Source of the DNA: UPXZ01 sp047974405
Lineage (GTDB): Bacteria; Bacteroidota; Bacteroidia; Bacteroidales; Paludibacteraceae
Direction: 5' to 3'
Assembly (NCBI GenBank): GCA_047974405.1
Contig: JBKECI010000028.1
Location: forward strand, 23,276-87,275
Length of the DNA: 64,000 nt
Part shown: positions 1-7,030 of the stretch, one piece after another
Layout: every line of letters starts with the position of its first letter
Numbering within the stretch: position 1 is the stretch's first letter
Translations under genes and position numbers: made by a program
Notes under the pieces: generated by a model
What the model saw: the letters and a program-made list of their open reading frames with translations, nothing else
Databases searched by the model: none
Told to the model about the DNA's origin: nothing

Positions 1-133
1 AGTACTTCATAAGTCCGTTGAAAACCGTATTGTTGTTGAGTTTGTAGAATATCGGTCCAACAGCGGGGCTTGTTGCGAAACTGTAAGTTGCGCTTGCGGC
101 TACGAAAGCCATCATTACTAAAATCTTTTTCAT
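1..133 (-). CDS. Secreted protein, N-terminal fragment (cut by window edge)
   Basis: The reverse strand encodes an open frame that starts with ATG at 133 and leaves the window at base 1, giving 44 residues. It begins MKKILVMMAFVAASATYSFA, a classic Sec signal peptide (two lysines, hydrophobic core, small residues before a likely cleavage after SFA). The visible mature part (TSPAVGPIFYKLNN...) matches no family I recognise. Function is unknown; export from the cytoplasm is inferred from the signal peptide alone. Confidence 0.6.
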   Translation of the reverse strand, partial: MKKILVMMAFVAASATYSFATSPAVGPIFYKLNNNTVFNGLMKY

Positions 134-453
134 AATGTTGTAATTTTTTTTTGTAGAAATTGGTTAAACTTCATATTGTTTGTTTGTCAATCAAAAATCG
201 TTTTCTTTGAACGACACTGCAAAATTATATGTTATAGAACACATTTTCCAAACATTTTAATATTTGTTTCGTTAAATTATACATTGTTCATATTTTAGTT
301 CTCCTGGTATTTGTTGTGTAATGCGTTGTTATGTAGGCAAATATGTTGTGCGTGAGCAGTCCTGCCAAATTGTGTTATTTGCACAAAAAAAAACGGCGAT
401 TATCGCCGTTTTTAGTTTCGATAAAAACATCGAAAGGTATTTATTGTTGGTAT
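134..453. other. Intergenic region, 320 bp
   Basis: Strongly AT-rich spacer between the partial secreted-protein gene and rfbB. The only structure I see is the bidirectional terminator at 385-413. Short plus-strand frames in this stretch run into the antisense of rfbB and have no family features. Confidence 0.5.
385..413 (-). terminator. Rho-independent terminator of rfbB
   Basis: AACGGCG...CGCCGTT stem (7-9 bp, very short loop) flanked by A and T runs. Read on the minus strand it is followed by nine T residues and lies 41 bp after the rfbB stop. The opposite strand also has a T5 run, so it may work in both directions. Confidence 0.8.
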
Positions 454-1509
454 TTATCTCTCTTGATACTGTTTTTTGTAATAGTTTTGGTATTCTCCAT
501 TGATAATATTATCAAGCCACTGTTCGTTCTCCAGATACCAATCTACCGTTTTCTCAAGCCCTTCTTCAAATTTCAGTGAAGGTGTCCATCCCAATTCCTG
601 CTGAAGTTTGGCAGAGTCAATAGCGTATCTTAAATCATGTCCGGCGCGGTCTTTTACAAAAGTGATGAGTCGAGCTGATTCCCCCGCTTCACGTCCCAGC
701 TTTTTGTCCATAATGGAGCAAAGTTCACGAATCAAATCAATATTGGTCCACTCGTTATTCCCCCCTATGTTGTAGGTTTCGCCAACTTTTCCTTTGTGGA
801 AGATGGTATCAATGGCGCGGGCATGGTCGTTTACCCACAGCCAATCTCGAACATTTTCGCCTTTCCCGTAAACGGGTATAGGCATCATATTTTTTATATT
901 ATTGATAGCCAAAGGGATTAATTTTTCGGGAAAATGATTGGCGCCGTAATTGTTTGAACAGTTTGAGACTACTACAGGTAGTCCGTAGGTGTGGTGGTAC
1001 GCGCGAACAAAATGGTCTGAACTTGCCTTGGCGGCAGAATAAGGGCTGCGGGGGTCGTATGATGTATTTTCTGTAAAAAATCCCTCTTTACCTAGTGATC
1101 CGTACACTTCATCGGTGGAGATGTGGTAGAATTTCTTATCCTCCATTTGGTCTTTCCATGCATTTTTGGCGGAGTTAAGCAAAATGGCAGTTCCAAAAAC
1201 ATTGGTGCGAATAAAGGCAAAAGGGTCGGTTATGGAACGATCCACGTGAGATTCGGCTGCTAAATGTATTACCCCGCCAAAGTCATATTCGGCAAACAAT
1301 TTTGCGATAAACGTTTCGTCCGTAATATCTCCCTTTATAAATTTATAATTGGGGGCCTCTTTGATGTCGTTCAAATTTTCTAAATTGCCGGCATAGGTAA
1401 GGGCGTCCAGATTTATTATTTGATATTCGGGATATTTAGTTACAAACAAACGTACCACATGAGAACCTATGAATCCAGCACCACCGGTAATTAAAATTGT
1501 TTTTTTCAT
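454..1509 (-). CDS. rfbB: dTDP-glucose 4,6-dehydratase
   Basis: Converts dTDP-D-glucose to dTDP-4-keto-6-deoxy-D-glucose, the second step toward dTDP-L-rhamnose and other deoxysugars for cell-surface polysaccharides. The 351-residue protein is a full-length extended short-chain dehydrogenase. It has the NAD-binding GGAGFIGS at residues 9-16, the catalytic T-D-E triad at 132-134 (STDEVYG), and Tyr157/Lys161 in YSAAK. The other rml genes (rfbA, rfbC, rfbD) are not in the window. A TATCTTTG box lies upstream on the minus strand at 1537-1544. Confidence 0.95.
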   Translation of the reverse strand: MKKTILITGGAGFIGSHVVRLFVTKYPEYQIINLDALTYAGNLENLNDIKEAPNYKFIKGDITDETFIAKLFAEYDFGGVIHLAAESHVDRSITDPFAFIRTNVFGTAILLNSAKNAWKDQMEDKKFYHISTDEVYGSLGKEGFFTENTSYDPRSPYSAAKASSDHFVRAYHHTYGLPVVVSNCSNNYGANHFPEKLIPLAINNIKNMMPIPVYGKGENVRDWLWVNDHARAIDTIFHKGKVGETYNIGGNNEWTNIDLIRELCSIMDKKLGREAGESARLITFVKDRAGHDLRYAIDSAKLQQELGWTPSLKFEEGLEKTVDWYLENEQWLDNIINGEYQNYYKKQYQER

Positions 1510-1536
1510 TGTTGATAATGAGTTTTTTTGTTTTCA

Positions 1537-1544
1537 CAAAGATA
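1537..1544 (-). promoter_or_regulatory. -7 promoter box for rfbB
   Basis: TATCTTTG on the minus strand, matching the Bacteroidetes primary-sigma -7 consensus TAnnTTTG, 28 bp before the rfbB ATG. No clear -33 TTTG was found. Confidence 0.5.
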
Positions 1545-1618
1545 ATGTCTTTTGCTTTTAATTAAAAAAATGTTGAAAACTTTTTGATATATTTGATGTT
1601 AAAAGGGTATATTTTATT

Positions 1619-1626
1619 TACTTTTG
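1619..1626 (+). promoter_or_regulatory. -7 promoter box for the HU/SPOR gene
   Basis: TACTTTTG, fitting TAnnTTTG, nine bases ahead of the ATG at 1635. It argues for a very short leader and against the longer upstream start. Confidence 0.55.
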
Positions 1627-1634
1627 CATCTGAG

Positions 1635-2549
1635 ATGGAAAAAATTTCAAACTACATAGAAATATTGCTTCAAAGACATGATTATGTTGTTGTTCCCGGC
1701 TTTGGCGGATTTGTAACGCAATACTTCTCTGCCCGAATAGTTGGGGACAGCATTATTCCCCCCGTTGCAGTTGTCGGTTTCAATCCATTGATGAATGTCT
1801 CGGATGGGCTGCTTGCTATCGAAATCTCTCGGTGTGAAAATAAAACTTTTAGAGAGGCTGTGTCTTTCGTTGAAGAAGAGGTGAATGCCATAAAAAAGAG
1901 CATAAGGAAAAATGGCAATATATCGTTCGGAAACTTGGGAAATCTCTCCCTGCTACCGGATGAAAAAATACTTTTTTCTCCTTTTCCGGATAATTCTATG
2001 CTGTTGCCTGCAAATTATGGATTGGGCGCGCTATACTATTCAACAATAGATAAAAATATCAAGTTCAAAAGCAAACCAACTCCTATGTTCAGCCCTGTGC
2101 GAGGCAACATAATCCGATATGCGGCGGTAGGTGTAATGGTTTTAGGCGTTTTTTTGGCAGCGCCTACTAAGGTAAACGATACCCGAAAATATACGGCCAA
2201 TCTCAATATCACTGAATTGCTGGACAACAAAGTGAGTAATAACGATGTTCCGGCAAAAATTCTAAGCAAAAAGAGTGTTACGATAGTAGGTGCCGAAACT
2301 ATTCCGACTGACAACGAAAAAAAATTTCATGTAATAGCGGGATGTATGCCTTCTCAAAAAATGGCGGAAAGTCTCTGTGAAACACTTAAAGAGTTGGAAT
2401 ATCCCAACGCACACATAGTACTCCCATTGATAAAAACATACAGAGTGGCTGTCGAATCTTTTGCAAACGAAAATGAAGCCGTTGGCTTTATGCAGCAATT
2501 CAGAGAATCTCATTCTCAATATTCAGATGCTTGGGTTCTAAACTATTAG
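1635..2549 (+). CDS. HU-domain / SPOR-domain envelope protein
   Basis: A 304-residue protein of a Bacteroidetes family. The N-terminal ~75 residues resemble HU/CCDC81-type domains (ISNYIEILLQRHDYVVVPGFGG), a single hydrophobic segment follows at roughly residues 160-175, and the C-terminal ~80 residues resemble a SPOR domain that binds denuded septal peptidoglycan. The predicted topology is a cytoplasmic N-terminus and a periplasmic SPOR domain, so a role at the division site is plausible but inferred. I chose the ATG at 1635, not the upstream start at 1584, because a TACTTTTG -7 box at 1619-1626 would place the transcript start just ahead of it and the family begins near MEKIS. Confidence 0.75.
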   Translation: MEKISNYIEILLQRHDYVVVPGFGGFVTQYFSARIVGDSIIPPVAVVGFNPLMNVSDGLLAIEISRCENKTFREAVSFVEEEVNAIKKSIRKNGNISFGNLGNLSLLPDEKILFSPFPDNSMLLPANYGLGALYYSTIDKNIKFKSKPTPMFSPVRGNIIRYAAVGVMVLGVFLAAPTKVNDTRKYTANLNITELLDNKVSNNDVPAKILSKKSVTIVGAETIPTDNEKKFHVIAGCMPSQKMAESLCETLKELEYPNAHIVLPLIKTYRVAVESFANENEAVGFMQQFRESHSQYSDAWVLNY

Positions 2550-2774
2550 CCTATTGAAAAGAGAGCGGTTTCGTGCGAATACCGTGTTGCTGTATCAACT
2601 ATTTTCTCTGTTTTTTCCAAAGCCTGCAATAATTTCTTACTTTTGTATTCTCAACTATCTTTAATTCATTTGTTATGAAACCGACATGATTAAGATAATT
2701 ATTAAATATACAAAGTAATGATTGTTTTGCTCATCAAAGGTTCCATCTGACAAATAAAAATCAATTATAAACAG

Positions 2775-3902
2775 ATGAAAGTAATCATTGTAGGGACAGC
2801 GTATCCATACAGAGGCGGATTAGCAGCTTATAATGAGCGAATAGCCCGCGAATTTCAAAAACAGGGACACGATGTGGAAATTTATACCTTTTCTTTACAA
2901 TACCCTTCATTTTTGTTTCCGGGTAAAACGCAATATTCTTCCGAACCTGCTCCCAACGATTTGAAAATATACAGAAAAGTAAATTCTGTAAATCCACTAA
3001 ATTGGCGTTTGGTAGGAAAAGATATAGTAAAAAAGCATCCAGATTTGATACTTATCAAATTTTGGCTCCCCTTTATGTCGCCGGCTTTGGGGACCATCGC
3101 ACGCTTTGCCCGCAAAAGTAAGAAAGCAAAAGTAATTTCTATTTTGGATAATATTATCCCACACGAAAAACGTATTGCCGACAAAGTACTCGCAGCCTAC
3201 TTTGTGAAATCTGTTGACGGATTTGTGGCTATGTCCAAGTCGGTATTGAGCGAAGTGGAACTTTTTGACAAGCAAAAACCCAAAGCCTTTTGTCCACATC
3301 CTTTGTATGACAATTTTGGGGAAATTGTTACCCGCGAAGAAGCTATCCGTACACTTAAATTGGATGAAGGAACACGATATATGCTTTTTTTTGGGTTTAT
3401 TCGCGACTACAAAGGGCTTGATTTGCTACTGAAAGGATATGCCGATTCGCGTTTTAGAAAAATGAATGTAAAACTGCTGGTTGCCGGCGAATTTTATAAC
3501 AATTCGGAGCAATATTTTGAACTCGAAAAAGAGTTGGGATTGCAAAATGAAGTGGTTTGGAAAAGCGATTTTATTCCAGACAGTGAAGTGAAATATTACT
3601 TTAGCGCCGCCGATATTATTGTTCAGCCTTACAAATCGGCAACTCAAAGCGGTGTAACCCAAATCGCATACCACTTTGAGAAACCAATGCTGGTAACAGA
3701 CGTTGGCGGACTCTCTGAAATAATACCAGACGGAAAAGTGGGATACGTTACTCAACCCGATGAAAAAGAAATAGCAAACGCACTTGTAGATTTTTTTCAA
3801 AAGGAGAAACAACGTACCTTTGATAAATATATCCGAATCGAAAAAGAAAAATATTCATGGAGCAGGATGACTGAAACCATCGAATTATTGATGAAAAAAT
3901 AA
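2775..3902 (+). CDS. Glycosyltransferase, GT4-like
   Basis: Transfers a nucleotide-activated sugar to a glycan acceptor; the exact sugar is not shown by sequence. The 375-residue protein has the GT-B layout: an N-terminal acceptor domain with the early glycine-rich loop (YPYRGGLAAYNERI) and a C-terminal GT1/GT4 domain from about residue 195 (MLFFGFIRDYKGLDLLL, then IIVQPYKSATQSGV). It lies 12 bp ahead of the heptose kinase gene and heads the four-gene GDP-heptose pathway, so it may use GDP-heptose or build the same surface glycan. A possible -7 box (TACTTTTG) lies at 2638-2645. Confidence 0.85.
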   Translation: MKVIIVGTAYPYRGGLAAYNERIAREFQKQGHDVEIYTFSLQYPSFLFPGKTQYSSEPAPNDLKIYRKVNSVNPLNWRLVGKDIVKKHPDLILIKFWLPFMSPALGTIARFARKSKKAKVISILDNIIPHEKRIADKVLAAYFVKSVDGFVAMSKSVLSEVELFDKQKPKAFCPHPLYDNFGEIVTREEAIRTLKLDEGTRYMLFFGFIRDYKGLDLLLKGYADSRFRKMNVKLLVAGEFYNNSEQYFELEKELGLQNEVVWKSDFIPDSEVKYYFSAADIIVQPYKSATQSGVTQIAYHFEKPMLVTDVGGLSEIIPDGKVGYVTQPDEKEIANALVDFFQKEKQRTFDKYIRIEKEKYSWSRMTETIELLMKK

Positions 3903-3914
3903 AATAAAATATAG

Positions 3915-4940
3915 ATGATAATACGCAGCAAAGCTCCTTTGCGCCTGGGTTTGGCGGGAGGTGGAACAGACGTTTCGCCTTACTCCGATTTGTATGGAGG
4001 CGCAATTTTAAACGCCTCTATCAATATGTATGCCTACACCTCTATCGAACCTACCGATGACGGGAAAATCGGTTTTTCATTACCCGATTTTCAAGCAAAT
4101 GAGGAAATTGACTCAATATCTGAGATACCAGCCGAAGGTGTTTTTGTGCTTCACAAAGGTGTTTACAACCGCATTGTTAAAGATTTTAACGACAGTAAAC
4201 CTCTTTCTTTCAGAATATCATCGCATGTTGATGCTCCTGCCGGATCGGGTTTGGGTACCTCGTCCACTCTGGTGGTGTCCATTGTTGGAGCATTTGTCGA
4301 ATGGCTCAAACTGCCGCTTGGCGAATACGATATTGCACAACTTGCATATAAAATAGAACGCTTTGACTTGAAAATGGCAGGTGGCAAACAAGACCAATAT
4401 GCGGCAACTTTCGGAGGAATAAACTTTATGGAGTTTTATGCCGGCGATAAAGTTATAGTAAATCCTCTCCGCGTACGTCAGCGTTTTCAAGACGAACTGG
4501 CACATAACTTAGTGCTTTATTACACAAAAATCAGTCGAAAATCGGCCGAAATTATCGAAAGACAAACCAAAAACGTAAAAAAGAAAAACGAAACTTCCAT
4601 TGAAGCAATGCACAAACTGAAAGAACAATCGGTTTGGATGAAAGAAGCCATTCTCAAAGGCGAAATAGACGAGATGGGACCTATTCTTGATTTTGGATGG
4701 CAATATAAAAAGCGAATGACCAAAGGGATTACCAATTTATTTCTAGACGAAGTTTATGATTCGGCTTTAGCTGCAGGAGCAACAGGAGGAAAGGTTTCGG
4801 GTGCCGGAGGTGGAGGTTTTATGACCTTTTATTGCCCCGGTATTTCACGATATGAGGTGGAAAAAGCACTCCAAAAATTTGGCGGAAACGTAAAACGTTA
4901 TGAATTTACCAACGAAGGATTGAAAACATGGACAATGTAA
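3915..4940 (+). CDS. hddA: D-glycero-D-manno-heptose 7-phosphate kinase
   Basis: GHMP-family kinase (341 aa) that phosphorylates D-glycero-D-manno-heptose 7-phosphate at C1, giving the alpha-1,7-bisphosphate in the GDP-heptose branch. Visible motifs are the N-terminal substrate loop RSKAPLRLGLAGGGTDVSPY, the ATP loop PAGSGLGTSST near residues 107-117, and the C-terminal glycine motif KVSGAGGGGFM. The HddA call over other GHMP kinases rests partly on its neighbours gmhA, hddC and gmhB, which complete the pathway. Confidence 0.9.
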   Translation: MIIRSKAPLRLGLAGGGTDVSPYSDLYGGAILNASINMYAYTSIEPTDDGKIGFSLPDFQANEEIDSISEIPAEGVFVLHKGVYNRIVKDFNDSKPLSFRISSHVDAPAGSGLGTSSTLVVSIVGAFVEWLKLPLGEYDIAQLAYKIERFDLKMAGGKQDQYAATFGGINFMEFYAGDKVIVNPLRVRQRFQDELAHNLVLYYTKISRKSAEIIERQTKNVKKKNETSIEAMHKLKEQSVWMKEAILKGEIDEMGPILDFGWQYKKRMTKGITNLFLDEVYDSALAAGATGGKVSGAGGGGFMTFYCPGISRYEVEKALQKFGGNVKRYEFTNEGLKTWTM

Positions 4941-5046
4941 GTATAGTTATAAAAATTTAAGTGATAAGTTTTGTTATTAGGTAATCTGAATATACTAAAT
5001 TAGTTATTTTCTATAACTTAACTTTCAAAATAAAGGATGAAAAAAT

Positions 5047-5640
5047 ATGTTGATAGAAGACAGAATAAAATCGAGTATTGATGTAAAGGAGAAAATGCTC
5101 GTAGACAAGACGTTGCTTTCAAAAATAGAAGAGGTATCCAGTATCTTGATAGATGCATTTCGGGATGGTCGTAAAGTTTTGTTTTGCGGAAATGGAGGCA
5201 GTGCCGCCGATGCTCAACATTTAGCGGCAGAGCTTTCAGGGCGCTTTTATTTCGACCGCGCGCCGCTCCCCGCCGAAGCCTTGCACGTAAACACATCCTA
5301 TCTCACGGCCGTTGCCAACGACTACGGATACGACAAGGTTTTTTCCAGAATGATTCAGGGTTCCGGTTTCGAAGGAGATGTACTCATTGGTCTATCCACA
5401 TCGGGAAACTCCGATAATATATTGAAAGCTTTTGAAGAGGCGAAAAAGAATAAGATGAAAACCGTTGCGCTGACCGGAAATACAGGAGGGAAAATGAAAG
5501 ATATAGTAAATATCTTGCTAAATGTCCCGTCTGACGATACTCCGCGCATTCAAGAAGCGCACATTTTGTTAGGACATATTATTTGCGAAATAGTAGAAGC
5601 GAAAATGTTTGGAAAACTCAAGATAGATAAACAACAATAA
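5047..5640 (+). CDS. gmhA: Sedoheptulose 7-phosphate isomerase
   Basis: Converts D-sedoheptulose 7-phosphate to D-glycero-D-manno-heptose 7-phosphate, the first committed step of nucleotide-heptose synthesis. The 197-residue protein is a single SIS domain of normal length, with GNGGSAADAQHLAAEL (phosphosugar and active-site loop), the conserved NDYGYDKVFSR segment, and GLSTSGNSDN. It lies between the kinase and nucleotidyltransferase genes of the same pathway, all in one direction. Confidence 0.95.
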   Translation: MLIEDRIKSSIDVKEKMLVDKTLLSKIEEVSSILIDAFRDGRKVLFCGNGGSAADAQHLAAELSGRFYFDRAPLPAEALHVNTSYLTAVANDYGYDKVFSRMIQGSGFEGDVLIGLSTSGNSDNILKAFEEAKKNKMKTVALTGNTGGKMKDIVNILLNVPSDDTPRIQEAHILLGHIICEIVEAKMFGKLKIDKQQ

Positions 5641-5691
5641 GCCGGTCAGAAATTTCTATACTACCGGACACACATATTTTGCCAAAATAAG

Positions 5692-6399
5692 ATGAAAGAA
5701 GCCATTATACTTGCAGGAGGATTTGGAACACGTTTGAAATATATTGTAAGTGACGTTCCCAAGCCGATGGCTCCTGTAAACGGAGTCCCCTTCTTGTCAC
5801 ACCTTTTTCAAAAGCTCAGACAAGCCGGTGTGAAACGCATAATCCTTTCCACCGGTTATTTGCACGAAAAAATAGAATCTTTTTATGGAAATAAATTTGA
5901 GGATTTATCTCTGATTTATTCACAGGAAACGACTCCACTCGGGACAGGCGGAGCTATTTTACTCGCTCTGGGCAAAGCGATAGCAGATGATGTGTTGGTA
6001 TTGAATGGCGATACGATGTTTGATATTGATTTTGACCAATTTGGAAAATCTCATTCAGATAAAAAATCGATATTAACGGTAGCTTTGAGAGAGGTTGAAG
6101 ATGCGGCCCGCTACGGTTCAGTTGTCATTGATGGTAGGGGGAAAATAGTCTCATTCAAAGAGAAGAGTCAAGCTGCGGGTAGAGGATTGATAAACGGAGG
6201 CATTTATCTCCTCAATAAAAAATGGTTTGAAAAATTGAACTTGCCGAAAAAATTTTCGTTTGAAAAAGAGGTGCTTGAAATAAAATATGCAGACAATGAC
6301 TTTTATACCCAATCTTTCAACTCTTACTTTATAGACATTGGAGTGCCGGAAGATTACGCAAGAGCCCAAAAGGAATTAAAACAACCGGAAAACAAATGA
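5692..6399 (+). CDS. hddC: D-glycero-alpha-D-manno-heptose 1-phosphate guanylyltransferase
   Basis: Sugar-phosphate nucleotidyltransferase (235 aa) that would form GDP-D-glycero-alpha-D-manno-heptose from GTP and heptose 1-phosphate. The nucleotide-binding signature LAGGFGTRLKYIVSDVPKPM is at the N-terminus, and the metal-binding Asp is in VLNGDTMFDID. Sequence alone does not prove GTP rather than another NTP; the guanylyl call follows from the adjacent hddA, gmhA and gmhB. Its stop overlaps the gmhB start by 4 bp (ATGA), which suggests translational coupling. Confidence 0.88.
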   Translation: MKEAIILAGGFGTRLKYIVSDVPKPMAPVNGVPFLSHLFQKLRQAGVKRIILSTGYLHEKIESFYGNKFEDLSLIYSQETTPLGTGGAILLALGKAIADDVLVLNGDTMFDIDFDQFGKSHSDKKSILTVALREVEDAARYGSVVIDGRGKIVSFKEKSQAAGRGLINGGIYLLNKKWFEKLNLPKKFSFEKEVLEIKYADNDFYTQSFNSYFIDIGVPEDYARAQKELKQPENK

Positions 6400-6947
6400 C
6401 CACATCCTTTTCGATAAATAATGACAGTGCCTTGTTTCTTGATAGAGACGGAGTTATTAACCGTCAGATTGTAGATGGATATGTGGTTGGTGTTGAGGGT
6501 TTTAAATTCTTGCCCGGCGTATTGTCCGCATTAGCCCGTTTATCTAAAAAATTCAGATATATTTTTATTGTAACCAACCAACAGGGGGTTGGCAAAGGAA
6601 TATTTTCGGAAAAAGACTTGGAAAATATACATCAATTTATGACAAAAAAGATAGAAAAAAACAGTGGACGAATAGATAAAATATATGTTTGTACGGCATT
6701 GGAAAAAGAAAACAGCGAATACCGGAAACCCAATACCGGAATGGGGCGTTTAGCTCTTAACGATTTTCCACAAATAGATTTAAAAACCTCTATTATGGTA
6801 GGCGACTCGCTTACCGATTTGATTTTTGGCAGCAAACTGGGTATGAAAACGGTATATGTTACAAAAGGACAATCGTATAAAACCGAAATAGATATGTATG
6901 CCGATAGGATTTATACAAATTTGGCGGAATTTTCCAAAGATTTATAA
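6396..6947 (+). CDS. gmhB: D-glycero-D-manno-heptose 1,7-bisphosphate 7-phosphatase
   Basis: HAD-superfamily phosphatase (183 aa) that removes the C7 phosphate of heptose 1,7-bisphosphate. Motif I is DRDGVI (nucleophile Asp16, acid/base Asp18), motif II is in IVTNQQGVGKG, and motifs III/IV are RKPNTGM and MVGDSLTDLIFG. The Cys/His zinc loop of E. coli GmhB is not evident: the corresponding loop (YVCTALEKENSEYRKP) has one Cys. It closes the GDP-heptose operon. Confidence 0.88.
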   Translation: MTTSFSINNDSALFLDRDGVINRQIVDGYVVGVEGFKFLPGVLSALARLSKKFRYIFIVTNQQGVGKGIFSEKDLENIHQFMTKKIEKNSGRIDKIYVCTALEKENSEYRKPNTGMGRLALNDFPQIDLKTSIMVGDSLTDLIFGSKLGMKTVYVTKGQSYKTEIDMYADRIYTNLAEFSKDL

Positions 6948-6990
6948 CTGTTTGGTTGAAACGTAATAAAAGCGTATGACCTGATTTTTT

Positions 6991-6998
6991 TATTTTTG
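6991..6998 (+). promoter_or_regulatory. -7 promoter box for mutS
   Basis: TATTTTTG matches TAnnTTTG, 32 bp ahead of the mutS ATG, in the gap after gmhB. It suggests mutS is transcribed separately from the heptose operon. Confidence 0.45.
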
Positions 6999-7030
6999 TC
7001 TATTTATCTACTAATTTTCTATAAAATATT

